A stretch of DNA of 64,000 nucleotides from positions 2,346,156 to 2,410,155 of the forward strand of contig CAJSYZ010000006.1 of the NCBI GenBank assembly GCA_910574455.1, written 5' to 3'. The position numbers were made by a program, and so were the translations under genes. The stretch's first letter is position 1. Every line of letters begins with the position of its first letter. This DNA comes from Trichaptum fuscoviolaceum (Eukaryota; Basidiomycota; Agaricomycetes; Hymenochaetales; Trichaptaceae). Below the pieces are notes generated by a model. It ran no database searches. It was given only the letters and a program-made list of their open reading frames with translations, and was not told where the DNA came from. Positions 43,575 to 55,278 of this stretch are shown here, one piece after another.

Positions 43575-43782
43575 CATTTCTTTAACCGAGGACTCGGTCT
43601 TTCACCAACGGGTCAAACATATTGACATCCGTCACCATTTTATTCGCGACCATGTCAACAAAGGCGCGGTGAAGGCCGAGCACTTACGTACCGAGGACCA
43701 ACCGGCGGACGCTCTCACTAAAGCGCTCCCGAAGTCCTCGCACTCCCGCCTATCCTCTATTCTTGGTATGAACCGGAATTGA
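43575..43782 (+). pseudogene. Copia RNase H C-terminal remainder
   Basis: Continues the copia frame broken at 32636: SLTEDSVFHQRVKHIDIRHH and EDQPADALTKAL are the standard end of copia RNase H. It closes with the stop at 43780-43782, just ahead of a polypurine tract GAGGGGGGG (43781-43789) and the 3' LTR. Frame and sequence are intact apart from the insertion. Confidence 0.93.
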
Positions 43783-43789
43783 GGGGGGG

Positions 43790-44055
43790 TGTTAGAGTAC
43801 AATACCGGTTCAACCCGGATTATATAATATATTTCCTTTTTCGTTAATTTGCAATTACATACGGACTCTAAAAGTTTTCCTTCGTCTGTATGCTACCTCA
43901 TCGCTATTGCATAGCGCTGAGGTATGTTCAACTTAGTTTCACTCTTATTTTCTTATGCTGATTATAATGTATTTAGTTTATTATATTTTAGGTAACTAAA
44001 TACATCAGCCATCGCTATTGCATAGCGCTGAGTTTATTATATTTTAGCTCCCGCA
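43790..44055 (+). repeat. 3' LTR of the copia element
   Basis: 266 bp and identical to the 5' LTR as compared line by line. The target duplication CAAAG follows at 44056-44060. Confidence 0.96.
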
Positions 44056-44489
44056 CAAAGGTCAATGTCCTTCATATTGAGGACGTCATACGCATTTCCC
44101 CAGAATCCACCGGCATGATCCGAGCAGCTTCCGCCGCTAAACAGTTCATATGCCTCTCAAGCTACTCATGGTCTCCAGGTAGCCCCCTCCCCCGCCACCT
44201 ATGCTCCCCAATACAGCGTGTTTCATCTGTAGAGTGCGAAGTTCTTCACAATTTATTGGAGGTTCTCCGACAGTCCACTCCGGACCGGAGGAAACACAAT
44301 GAATGTTTGGATGCCGCCAAGCAGTCTTGTCAGTCATTCGAGACCTTGGTCCGTGAGGTTCATGAAGACTTCCGGTCGTTCTTGGCGGATAGCACCCGCA
44401 GGACGTGGTCCAGCTCGGATGCGAAGGATGTAGTTTGCAGATTCTTTGAAACTGCTGGTTTGAACTGGTTATCTATTAGAACCGCATAG
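44056..44489 (+). pseudogene. MYND-finger protein copy B, 3' part
   Basis: After the right CAAAG the frame continues VNVLHIEDVIRISPES, then CEVLHNLLEVLRQSTPD and WSSSDAKDVVCRFFETAG, matching the C-terminal regions of copies A, C and D. Stop at 44487-44489. It carries no other lesion. Confidence 0.85.
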
Positions 44490-45129
44490 TATATACTTTT
44501 TAAAGTTGATTTGACCCTCATCGAGATGTTACAATGTAGTCAATTATTTGTACTAGTCTTTTATAAAACTTGTATGTGCCTTACCTCACTAAGCTACAAA
44601 GACAAAGCACACTTGTCTAGCGTTTGAGCTCCTCGAGTGGAGAACGGTGCAAGTCTTAGGTCCCATTCAAGACTTTACGATCGTCGTCTTGCGTTGCATT
44701 ATTGCATTGACGCGTCACTGGCAACAGTTTGTAACGTGCTTATTTTCTCATTCATAATACTTGCATATACTGTACATATATTATTTCACTCCATTACGAG
44801 CTGAATAAGCTCATGCCTAGTGATCAATCTCAAGTAATGTAATAACCAAGTTCACTAAAGTCTGATCTACGTGCAATGCCAGTGTATTGAATATTCGCCA
44901 GAAGCACTCTTGGTACAATTTATACAATACATATTTGATGCATATTTACTACTTTTTTTGCTTGTTTCTCAATATCAATAAGCATCACCATCGAGTTGAA
45001 GCTGCTACCATCGGACTGCACGTCGACAGAGTCTTCATTGCCATTAACCCTCCGGTACGGCGTGAAGGAGGTCATGAGCGATACACACTGGCAATCCCGA
45101 AGACAACCCTTTGTAATATACATGTACAT
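44490..45129. pseudogene. Spacer holding a relic of the biotin protein ligase 3' end
   Basis: Between the tail-to-tail ends of copies B and D. At about 44985-45110 the minus strand still reads SVDVQSDGSSFNSMVMLIDI, alignable with the true C terminus of the biotin protein ligase at 62151-62290 (EFIDLQPDGNSFDLMAGLIK). The order MYND copy, then ligase 3' end on the opposite strand, is the same as at 60371-64000. The rest is AT-rich without a gene. Confidence 0.65.
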
Positions 45130-46786
45130 TCATGCGAATAACTCGAAGTCTACAAAGTCCTTACACACTATATCCTTCGCATCAGAGTTAGACCATCTCT
45201 TGCGAGTCTTATCTATCAAGAACGACCGGAAATCACCATGAACCTTTTCGATAAAGTCCGTAACTCTTTTACAGACCAGTTTCGCCGCCTCAAGACAATC
45301 TCTGTAAATTTCCGCATCCGGGTTAGGTTGTCGGGAAATCTCCAAAAGGTCGTACAGCGCAGTGCATCTCACAGGAGAGACGAACTCGATCTTGGGACTT
45401 TCGCCGGAAGGAGATAGACCACCTGCAGAACACGCGTGAATTGAAAAGCAGATGAATAGCCCGTCTAAGGTGCTGGCTCGGACATCATTGGTGATCTCTG
45501 GGGCAATTCGTGCGGCCTCGTTGACATGAAGAACTTTGACCGTAGGTGGCGAGTTCCTAAAGTCAATGGATAGGGAGATCTCATTTGAAGGCAAGCTCGG
45601 AAACTGTCTGCGAGCCTGTGCGGAGATAGAGACGATGTTCTTGAGGATGTGTGCATTGGCAAGGTCGGGAAAGAAGGTCATGTCGCGAGTACCCCAGACA
45701 AAAAGACCTTGGAATAGTTAGAAGCACACTACATGGCGAAAAAATTGTAAGAACCTACCTCGATTCGTGGGTGGACCACTGCAGTCCGCTTTATGGTTAC
45801 CGTGTTTCCATGCCCTCCTTTGGCAAGACGGCGAGCAGTAGAATGCGCACAGACACCCGGCGCACTTTAGCATGTTGCCACGGCGGAGTTCAACGTCGCA
45901 CTCTACCTATAAAGGGATGAATCAATATGCGGCAAGATGTACAACAGATGGGACTTACATTAGCACACTGAATAGGCACTTTCCGGATCCGAGCAGAAAA
46001 CAAGCCTTGAATTGCGCACCTTTCGGTCACGAGAGTGAAAAAAGCGACCCACTTGCCCTTCAACGGGCCCGACTCCTGCGCACGCCTGGCCATCGCTGCA
46101 ACGCGCCTGCCCCTGATGGTAGATATAGCAGTTATCACAGAGTAATAGGACATGTACTTTGGGAGTACTTTCCCGATTATCTCTTCAATCATCCCGTTCA
46201 CTCCTCTGACGGATCCACCTAATCCCCGAATGTGCTTCATCTCGTCCGTTGCCTTGAGTAATATGGTCAACAAACCGTTGTCGAAAGCCTCAACCACCCA
46301 TGGCACGCCATTCAAGCAGGGCATTACCAGGGAGAGAAAAACCAGACACGCAGCACAGGTACGGAGACGTCCTTTTTCAATCGATACCTCCGTGGGATGG
46401 AGATTTAGTAGTCCCTTCAAAAGTACGACAATAGTAGTGACCACGTTTTCAGCAAGAAAGAGTCTCATCATTTCTTCGCTGGTGTCAAAAATCAGTCCTG
46501 CGATTTCGACAGTTCTTTCAATGCGAAGAAGCTGGTCTACTGTTGCCTCTAAGTCTTTGAGTTTGTGCAGGAGCACATCTGGGAACTGGCTTGCGTTCGA
46601 GCCCATGTGAATCTCGATTAATAGGGCGATGTGACCTCGTTCCTGAAAGAGATGAGAAGCAGAAGGATATCGCAGAGAAGCACAACTCACTATACCATCA
46701 TCAAATTCTCCCTGATTCATCTGTACCATGTAAGACAGGATTTCTTCGCTACTAAGGGATGCAATGCATTGTATCGAGGAATCCAT
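45130..46786 (-). CDS. MYND-finger protein, copy D
   Basis: Same architecture as copies A to C. It starts MDSSIQCIASLSSEEILSY (46786), then an intron with GTGAGT near 46690. The helical region contains SQFPDVLLHKLKDLEATVDQ, GVPWVVEAFDNGLLTILL, MSYYSVITAISTIRGRR and SGPLKGKWVAFFTLV. The MYND finger has KCAGCLCAFYCSPSCQRRAW and GNHKADC (about 45800-45900), with the first Cys of the finger in the preceding exon (CANVEC). The C-terminal region contains FPSLPSNEISLSIDF and ends SDAKDIVCKDF. It appears intact. Function unknown; MYND fingers usually bind proline-rich partners. Confidence 0.75.
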
Positions 46787-47230
46787 GATTGTGGTTGACC
46801 AGTGCGAGCGATGTCAAGTTTGAGACGAGAAGAGCGAGTTGCGTGATAGCAAGACCACTTCACATAGCTTGTTCTCTTTATACCTTGAGACTTATGCCAC
46901 AGATGTGGTTGATTACCTTTCTCATTGATCTCAGAGCCACAGATGCTTTGGACCACAGTAGTAATCAAGCATCAGACTCATCCACGTAGTCGAATACTGG
47001 CATTGTCCGAGTCAATGTAGCAGATCGACAATTATCGCGTATCTGACCAAGTCAATTGAGCGGATTGTAAAGAAGACGAGCAAGTGCCAGTGCAGCGGGC
47101 CCGGGAGTTTGCACAGATCACCCGGGCCAGCCAGTGCCAATGGTAAGTGTTGTGTTCCCACGAAACTTTAAGTACGCCTCAACTGTCCAGTTCAAGTGTC
47201 TTTTTTCTCCTACCTTTGATTTCTACAACC
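46787..47230. other. Divergent promoter region
   Basis: Spacer between copy D and the F-box-like gene, which are divergent. No further feature recognised. Confidence 0.5.
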
Positions 47231-49254
47231 ATGATCAAGAAGTTGCCGGACGAGCTGATTATCGCTACGTTGACAAGGCTCTCTGCGAAATCAATCATCT
47301 CCTTCTGCTCCACCAACCACTACTATCACGAATTATACAACGCGACCAATATCTTACAGTATATAGGCGAGTTAGGGAAGGCTGGATGCGAGGACCTTGG
47401 CTGTAAGGTTATATCACCTTTCTATATCCCGAGCGAAGAATTTAGTAGCTCAAGGGAGCGACGAAGCTACTTGGAAGCCAGGGAAACTTTCTGGCGCAGT
47501 CTGGACCTTCGCAGAAAAGTTGTTCGTGTACGTCTAAAGCACAATTTCTTTCGCTCGAATGTGTTTGGCTTGTCTGCCAGCAATCTTGTGTTGAAGAGCA
47601 AGGAAAACGGCGGCCTTCGATGCATCGATCTGAAAGAGACTCTCTCCCATTCGAAAACAGTGCCGTATCCGTCGGATACCCCCACGAGAGACACTACCGT
47701 TCTTCCCGAAACCGAACCGCACTGGCGTCACCTCCCGGTCAAAGGCACTATTGTCAACGTAGGCTTGGCACTCGAGGAGCATGACCTGATAGCAGTAGTT
47801 ACCACCGCTCCAAAGAGAGGAAGCAGAACAAAGTGAGTCCCAGAGACAGAACTTCAGTATCCTCATTAGACTGAACTCCGATTGCAGTAAGCGGAAGGTT
47901 GAAGTAACGTATCTTCAATTCTCGACGGGTAAACCGCACCCACTTGCCAAATACGAAAAAGATTTGCTACTGTACTATCCCAGAGAAAATGGATATTGTG
48001 CTGCAACATTGGATATTGTCGGACAGTATATCATCCTCCTTGTCACTTTCCCGTCTCCAGAACTCGAACTTGAAGGATACCCAAGTGACGACTTGTTTGT
48101 TATCAACTGGCTGACCGGAGAAATAACGGTCGTAAGTTCTTCCTATAAAATCTATGGTTGAGAATCGAAACTAACAATGTCAAATACAGGATTCTTATGG
48201 TTGGAATCGTGCTAGTGGCATCGCGTTCATCACACCCACACTCTTCGTGATGCTCATTCGCGATTGCGCCATTGGGGAAGACGCGGAAAATGCTCTGCAC
48301 CTGGTGCATATACTCACAAAGGAAGATGGAACGGTGGTGATATGCGAGCTACGAACACTCATATTACCAACGCTCGTGAACGGTCATCTCACAGCAAGAT
48401 GCAGATGCAGAGGATACCCTAATCCTATGGGGGATTCTCCGGACTGTATTGCCGAGTACTTGTATGGAGACAGGACAGGTAAGAAATATATGAAGAGACT
48501 GAGTCCGCTTGCGGGAAATGGAATTCGATCGGACCCGGCGAATTCAGTCATTCTATTTTACCTGCAATGTATGCGGGATAGTGGCAGTTTTCAGGACATA
48601 GGCATGGTCGTTCATCGATCCCATCTAGCCAAGCTCGCACTGGAAAGCTTGAGGATGCACACTATTACTCCAGACAGACCACAAGTCGGTTTTGACAATC
48701 TCAAAACTGGCAAGCGCTCATATAGAGCAGCACATCCGGTCTCTGTTGCATTTCCGGGCGACGGAACAGGTGTCAATGAGCGAAAACTCGTTCTTTCCTT
48801 GAATTCCGACGCTAATGGGAATCTGTTCCACAGGATTCCCAGAACTGAGTGGTGCGAGTGGGGTCCGGAAGCTACGCGCTTTCTTCGGTCCGACGAAGAG
48901 CTCGGAGACAACCAGTATCCCGCCTGGATGACCACCACGGCCGGACAACGACAGACCACTATGGAAAAGTACCGAAGCCGCGTCAAAGACTTCAACCCTC
49001 ATTCAATCTACCTTCAGAAGGTGCAATCCGAAACAACTGCTCCGACAGAGGACGTGGATGATACCCTTCAGTGTTCCGTTCGCATACGTGTTGTAGAAGA
49101 CAGCGAACCCCTTCCAAGACAGTTCAAAAAAGGGCCATATGCGTACTCAAGTCTGCCCTACGTAGAATATGCCGTAAAGGCTCCTCCCCATCGAGCGTGT
49201 TACTCCGCCGTTCTCATTGATGATGATTGCCTGATCGGAGTTTCGGTGAGTTAA
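47231..49254 (+). CDS. F-box-like protein
   Basis: Three exons: 47231 to about 47832, about 47888 to 48130, and about 48190 to 49254, with GTGAGT and GTAAGT donors. The N terminus KKLPDELIIATLTRLSAKSI fits an F-box (LPDEL start, then Ser/Cys-rich helix), which would link substrates to SCF ubiquitin ligases through Skp1. The remaining 550 residues have a beta-rich pattern (VNVGLALEEHDLIAVVTT; GQYIILLVTFPSPE; DDLFVINWLTGEI), resembling the WD-like or beta-propeller region common in agaricomycete F-box proteins. I do not recognise the substrate class. No lesions seen. Confidence 0.7.
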
Positions 49255-50001
49255 TAAAGCTCGCTCACTTTCTGTGAACAGCTGATAGATGCAGAATATG
49301 TGTGGCGGGGTGTTTAGGATGTGGACAAGGACCATCAGCACCTCGATATCTTCCCTATGCTGCCTTGACATCAATTTTAATGACAAAAGGTGCGAAACAT
49401 ATAATTTGATGTTCCACAATACTCAGTATCTTAACATTTGGCCATTATTGTAACGTTGCAATTTGATAGGGATATGATTTAGAGTAGACCTACAGCTGTT
49501 CCTCTATACTCAGGTGCTATGATCAGTATTTCATCAGATGTGCTACATACCCAAGCGAGCCTCAGTGCAAACGTTTCAAATCCTTAGTGGTCCTATAATG
49601 AACGTCGTTTGATATTTTCCTTGGGGTATCGACGGTTTGGATTGAAAGGATCCATTCCAAATTGTATAAATCTCTCAACCAAAGTCTATCAAACGTCTTA
49701 TCTTTGATAGTCTCGAAGGTAGATAAGAGGTCAAGCATATGCTCAAAATATTGTAGACAGTGACTGCTACGCAGCTAATTGACTCCTTCCGTTTTGACTT
49801 CAAAGTTACAAACAAGGACACGGTGCGACTCGTCTTGGTCGGTCGGATGTCATGCATGGACTGTATTTTTAGGCGGGCCGGCATACGGAGTACATGTACC
49901 TACGCATATCAGAGGATGGGAAGAAAAAAGGGCGAGCTAGAGCCGACACACATGATGAAGAGCATGCAGCTAAGAGGATGGTGCAAAGAGTAAATGCTTC
50001 T
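49255..50001. other. Convergent 3' spacer
   Basis: AT-rich spacer between the F-box-like gene and eS17. No supported gene. Confidence 0.5.
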
Positions 50002-50641
50002 TCATCGGCCAGCACCTGGAACAGGACCTGCACCCGGGACGTTCCGCCTGTCACCGCCACGACGGTTGACACGCTCGGGGATGCTCGAGAGCGGCTGAGA
50101 TACAGTGACTTGGATAGAGTCAAAGTTAAGGGATGTGAGAAGTGCCTATACAAAGAACATGTGCATTCAGATTCAGATGCAAACAGAAAGGGTTAAGCCA
50201 ATGCACCTTGGTGTCGGGGTCGACCTCAAGACCAGACACTGATGTGTCAAGGGCAGAGACCTCAGGAACGTAGTTGTCCTTGCGTTCACGCTCCTCCTCC
50301 TGGAGCTTGAAGGAAATGCCACGAACGGGCCCGCGCTGGATACGCTTCATCAAGTGAGTGGTGAAGCCGGAGATCTTGTTGCGCAGACGCTTTGAGGGGA
50401 CGACGGCCTGCACTCCCGTATAAGCCTCACGTCAAGCAGCAATCATTGAACCAATATACGCACAACTTCATCGATGATACGCTTGTTGGTGTGGAAGTCG
50501 AGGGTGAGGCGAGGGTAGCTAGACAACACAACGCACATATTTAGTTTAGAGGTTAAGTTTTCTGTATAGATTTAATACGCACTATTTCTCAATGAGAACA
50601 CGAGAAGCCCTCTTGGTCGTCTTTGTCCTAACACGTCCCAT
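50002..50641 (-). CDS. RPS17: 40S ribosomal protein eS17
   Basis: Structural protein of the small ribosomal subunit. Four exons on the minus strand. Exon 1 is 50641 to about 50583 ([19 protein letters not shown]). A short second exon starts after the acceptor near 50523 ([18 protein letters not shown]). The third covers about 50410-50213 ([56 protein letters not shown]). A last exon starts after CTCAG near 50097 and reads [19 protein letters not shown] before the stop 50002-50004. The core is highly conserved. The last exon is my inference from splice sites and the basic, Gly-rich ending, and its junction is less sure. Confidence 0.9.
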
Positions 50642-51687
50642 GTTGTGCTCTTGATGTTGTCGTTAATTGTCGACGGCGAGTAACGAGTCTTGATGGTCTG
50701 CACTTCACCTCGCTATGCGCAATCGGCGCCGTGGCGAATATCCGGAAATGGAAACGGTGGCTTGTGACGTGCTGTACAGTACCAAAAACCGCATCACGTG
50801 GTCAGCCTTATATGAGGACGCGTCGCGAAACCCGCTTTGCATCGTGCCATCGCGACGATGGCCTCTGCGACGTGACCTCTCATTCGGCGAATTTGACTAT
50901 CATGGCTGGACTGGTAGAACTCTGGAGTAATAAGGGTCGGACATATGGTACGTTTCAGCTCTATCTCTATTCGAGCCCATATATTCTTTTCCTCGGAGTG
51001 AAATAACTACGGCAGGCGAAGAAGTGTATCCACTCTCCTCTCGTTTTAACCCTCCGAAATATCAACCCCATATGTCCTGTCAGATAGCCCTTTCGCTCGC
51101 TTTTCTATGAGCTTTGTAGCGGATGGGTTCATTTTTATGGACGACATTCCTCTACACACCTCTCATCACTAGTTCCAATCACACGTATTATACTCTTGCT
51201 GATCATCTTCCTAGTGCTTGTCGGCGATCGTATACCGACTGTTTGAACAAGTTTCGTCATCGTCGCTACGCTACATATGGATACTCTTGAGTGTACATCT
51301 AGCTCAATGACGAATGATGATATATAAACGTATACCAATGTTCAGGTGAACTTGCATTGTATATGTTGTAGCCACCCTCTTTATCCACATGAACAAATAT
51401 AACATCATTTGCTTCCTGTTTATTGTCCGCTGTTGAGCAGGCGTGAGGTAATAACAGCGCAGCCATGTAAATTTCACACCCTCTTAAACGAAAGGACAGT
51501 ACAGTATCTCCCACATTATGATGGTTTGGTGTCTGCATATGCATTCAAGTTCGTAAATTCATCATCATCAAATAAAGCGTCGCACCATTAGTGAAGAACA
51601 TGTGCACCCCGCGACCGCGCGCTCGAAACAATGGACTCAACAAAATCCGTAAATATTATAGACAACAAAGTTCTAAGGCTATTTATA
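50642..51687. other. Spacer with a possible tiny gene
   Basis: Divergent from eS17, ATG 50902 opens MAGLVELWSNKGRTYG, followed by a clean intron (GTACGT to GGCAG, about 50948-51015) and EEVYPLSSRFNPPKYQPHMS, ending after about 46 residues. Size and sequence suggest a small mitochondrial or membrane protein, but I cannot name it. The rest of the spacer shows nothing. Confidence 0.35.
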
Positions 51688-51788
51688 GGCCTTATGGTCT
51701 AGTGGTAAGATACCTGCTTTGGGTGCTGTGGATTTCTTCCATACATCTAGTTTGCAGGTGATCCTGAGTTCAATCCTCGGTGAGGCCC
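51688..51788 (+). tRNA. tRNA-Pro (anticodon UGG) with intron
   Basis: Acceptor arms GGCCTTA (51688-51694) and TGAGGCC (ending 51787) pair over seven bases with one G-T pair. A box is TGGTCTAGTGGTA and B box GAGTTCAATCCTC. Anticodon stem CCTGC/GCAGG encloses the loop TTTGGGT with anticodon TGG. An intron of about 29 bases starts one base after the anticodon, the canonical place. A TTTT terminator lies at 51793-51796. Confidence 0.92.
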
Positions 51789-51989
51789 TATACTTTTGCA
51801 ATATGAATCAGTGAATTTTTGCTTTCAAATTATTGAGTATTTTAAGACGCATGAATGAGTCGGTGGCATCGCCACCGTCGCGGAGGACACGTGGGAACGG
51901 GCGTTTTTGGATTCAGTACGCGGCGTTTCCTTAAAACTGCAGACAACTGAAGTGAGTATATATTCATTCAACTAATTGCTCAGCTTCTC

Positions 51990-53559
51990 ATGTCATCCGA
52001 TATCCCATCGTCTTCAAATCAAGCTCCAACTCGTAAACATTCATTGGATTTCAGTGGAAATGGGAACGAAAGAGCTGTCAAGCTTGCACATACGCCTAGT
52101 ACAAACAGGTCGTCGGTACCGGCCAACTCACCTTTATGGGCGGTAAGCTCTACGTTTCTTTGAAACCGTTGATAACGTATCTGAATCTACGTGTCATGGG
52201 CAACTTTCGTCGGAATATCATGTTTGTGGGTATAGCTGACGCGTCAGCTGCAATTGCGCCTGCAGTATGCTCGGTTGAAGGTGGAACATGGATGGGTATG
52301 TCCTTGCATCTGTTCGACTGCTGCGATCGACTCATTTATGACTTACAGCAAAAACAAAGCTTGAATGAGGTCGAAAACCTGTACTTTCGCCACCATCATC
52401 AGATGCAGATGCAGAGACAAATTTACCGTCGCCCGCAGCAGGTGCGGAATGCAGACGGGACCTTTGCTCCTGCTTCGACTGCACCGGCAGCGAGTGGGCA
52501 TGCTCCTCAAGTAAAGAGGACAGAGGTTGTACAAAGCACTCCCACAGCAACGGTATCGCAAGTGACAGCACCTGCTGTAGCTGCGGCAGAGGATCCATCT
52601 GCACCTCGATCAACTCCGAATCTCACACAGGCACTGCGCGAAACCCATGAAGTTCCCGAAACGCAGACAAGTGGAAACGAGCAGAGTGGTACCACCGATG
52701 TTGCTGCTACTGAAGATCCTTCGCTGGATTTAGATGCGGAAGGCGAGGTCGTTTCTGACTTGGAAGCTGAGGACGAAGAGGACATGCAAGTTGCTGCGAA
52801 AGATACGAGCTCATCGCATGCGCACGAAGAAACGGCAGGGAAATCACAATCACATTCGCAAGCTACAACTACAGCTCTTCAGTCCTCAAAATCGACATCT
52901 TCCTTATCCGTTCTCACTTCCCCTATCACTCTCGCTTCTCCGACACCCGGCACATCCGTCCACACCACCCCGACATCCTTCTCACTCAAGTTCAAGGGCG
53001 AGCCTACCAGCCCTAGCCCAAGTCCACTCACAATGCAGGGTGCGGGCAAATTCAGGTCGTACATGCCTGCTCAAGGGGCTCCAGCGCAATCGGGATACCA
53101 GCCCTCGCCTTTGCCATCATCTGTGGGCGGAGGTACGTTCATGAACTCTTCTCGTACGTTCTCGTCGCTCTCATTCCTTACACCTAATATAACACTTCTG
53201 CGCTTACAGATGCATTTGTCGTATCCATGCCGGGAGCGGGAGGTGCCGTACCCAGTCCCTCTGCCTCCTCGTCAAATACCAGCGCCACGCCAGCACAGGC
53301 ACCCATGGCCTCGCTGACGTACGACGCGTTCTGGTCCTCCCATGCCTCGCCGTACGGAAGCCGCTTTTCATACCGAAATACCGCGAACATCCAGGTCCCG
53401 ACGGGAGCACCTGCGGTTGGCGCTGCGGCATACGCGTCTCTCGCCGTTGCCGACCACGCGAACGTGACACGTCCTGAGGTCCCGACGCCAGATTGGCCTC
53501 CGAGAACGGGAGGGGGGAAGACAGCGACGAAGCCCAGCGAGCCGCCTGAGAAGAGCTGA
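51990..53559 (+). CDS. Unrecognised Ser/Thr/Ala-rich protein
   Basis: Exon 1 is 51990 to about 52140 (MSSDIPSSSNQAPTRKHSLD). A tiny second exon near 52265-52297 contains YARLKVEHGW. The third begins near 52350 (QKQSLNEVENLYFRHHHQMQ) and a fourth near 53212. The only ordered part is the conserved-looking block YARLKVEHGW-QKQSLNEVENLYF, spread over two junctions, which supports the splicing. The rest is low-complexity Ser/Thr/Pro/Ala with an acidic stretch (LDLDAEGEVVSDLEAEDEED). The C terminus is Ala/Ser/Pro-rich. It could be a nuclear or regulatory protein. No family assigned. Confidence 0.6.
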
Positions 53560-54019
53560 TTCGATGGTTTCTTCTCCTTGTGCTGCATCGTTGCAATCGC
53601 CCCTGGCAAAACTATATCTGATAAGGGGCTGTGGGCGCTACACCACAGTGATAGGGGTGAACGGCGCACGGGCACAGCATGAAAGCTGACTTGTACACTA
53701 ACATATGACTCTAACGTACTGTATATATTTTGAACACATATGTGTAGTACCGTACATTCACTGAATAAAACATGTATATTGACCACATCTCGGCCACAGA
53801 ATAAAAGTGTAAAAGTGTATTTACGCTTGTTTGGCGCGAGCAACTATCACGTTTATTTGTTTGGACATTTTGCTTTTGCGGTTCTCCTTCTAACGCTCGC
53901 GTGCCCCTCTGCTGTCTTTGCCGCTGTTGTACACGACGACGACGACAATTACAACGACGACAAAGACGAAATAACTACGACGGCACGCCCTTGTCCTAGC
54001 TGAAGTTGATGACCACACT
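53560..54019. other. Intergenic stretch
   Basis: Contains an ACGACG-rich run at about 53931-53970 just ahead of the next gene. No gene seen. Confidence 0.5.
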
Positions 54020-55278
54020 ATGAACATCCCCGCCGCCGACGCCTTCAGCCTCAACTCACATTCGCACTCATCGAGCAGCCTCTCCATGTCGACCCGACGC
54101 GCCCTCACGCGCTCGCCATCGCCCAGCGTGCTGTTTGCTTCATCATTACCAGGCTCCGAGTCCTCCAAAGCGACTCGGAGATCGAAATTAACGGCGCCAG
54201 CGAGTGGCATTGCGAATGGCGGCCATGGCAAGAACAGCCAATTGCACGACGTCGGTGAAGACGTGAACGGCGAGACAGAACCCAATGCTTCTGAAGAAGT
54301 TGATAAGAAAGGTATTATTCCAGAGAAAAAGAAAATAGACTGGGAGATTCCTCGCAAGCTGCTGCACTCCTCTATCGGTGCGTCATGTTCTCACTTCGGG
54401 GTTCCAAGTATCATTAGCTTACTGTCATTTGCAGGATTCCTCGTCATTCCTCTCTACACCTCCCATACCTCGCCACGACGGGTCGTTCAAGTCCTATCAG
54501 TTGCGGGCGCAGTCATTTCTTCTGTGGACTATGTGCGCCTGCGATCACCCCGTTTCGCTGTAATTTACGAGAAGTTCCTAGGCTTCCTCATGCGGGAGTC
54601 CGAGAAGGTATGTCTACAACATTCTGAAGGTCATCGTCATCTGAAGTGCGTTACTTTGCAGCACAAGACAAATGGCGTCATTTGGTATCTATTAGGCTGC
54701 GTGTTTGTGCTATCAATATACCCTCTAGACATCGCAGTTATCTCCATCCTCATGTGCGTGCTTCTCTGTTCTCTCTTTTGTCTTATAAGTAACATCTCTT
54801 GGTAAAGCTTGTCCTGGTGTGACACGACTGCCTCACTCTTCGGCCGGATGTACGGCCCCCGCACCCCGCCGCTACCTTCCTCCCTCCGCCTTCCCCTTAC
54901 GAACATCCGTGTTCCGCTCCCGTTCGCAAGCCGCAAATCGCTCGCAGGTTGCATTGCAGCCGCTGCGACCGGTGCGCTCATCGCATTCGGCTTTTGGACC
55001 GTGTTGGCACCTCTGGGAGAGCTGCCGCCTTCCATTCCATTCTCCCCCTCCCGTACACCGACGTTCTTCCTGAAACTGGGTGCCGTCTCCGCCGTCACTG
55101 GCATCATCTCTGCCGTTGCTGAGGCAATAGGTAGGCCACATATTGCTTTCTCCTCATAATTATCTAACATAATGATTCTACAGACGTTGGGTCACTAGAC
55201 GATAACCTTACCCTCCCCATCCTCTCCGGCGGCGCCATCTGGGCGTTCTTCAGCCTTGTCAACTACTTTTTCTCGTGA
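54020..55278 (+). CDS. DGK1: CTP-dependent diacylglycerol kinase, Dgk1 type
   Basis: Phosphorylates diacylglycerol to phosphatidate with CTP at the ER and nuclear membrane, opposing lipin. Five exons with introns near 54380, 54608, 54754 and 55130, all in frame. A disordered N terminus of 115 residues is followed by WEIPRKLLHSSIGFLVIPLY (the conserved RK.LH start of the Dgk1/dolichol-kinase/CDP-DAG synthase-like domain), VQVLSVAGAVISSVDYVRL, YLLGCVFVLSIYPLDIAVI, then LSWCDTTASLFGRMYG with the Asp of the CTP-binding D-T/A-S motif, SLAGCIAAAATGALIAFGF and AVTGIISAVAEAI. It ends DNLTLPILSGGAIWAFFSL. Several membrane segments. Dolichol kinase is the alternative, but the short length favours Dgk1. 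Confidence 0.87.

Larger units (their letters stand above)
28053..44055 (+). mobile_element. Ty1/copia LTR retrotransposon, split by a nested gypsy element
   Basis: Complete boundaries: 5' LTR 28053-28318, 3' LTR 43790-44055, each 266 bp and identical as read by eye, beginning TGTTAG and ending CCGCA, with CAAAG on both sides. Without the nested gypsy and its duplication the element is about 5.07 kb, normal for copia. Domain order gag, protease, integrase, RT, RNase H fixes it as Ty1/copia. Identical LTRs mean very recent insertion. It sits in sense orientation in the exon of MYND copy B and is inactivated by the 10.9-kb insertion in its RNase H. Confidence 0.97.

Noticed and set aside
44887..45141. 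Plus-strand open frame of 84 codons at 44887-45141
   Set aside because: It lies antisense to the biotin ligase relic and AT-rich spacer and has no protein-like pattern.
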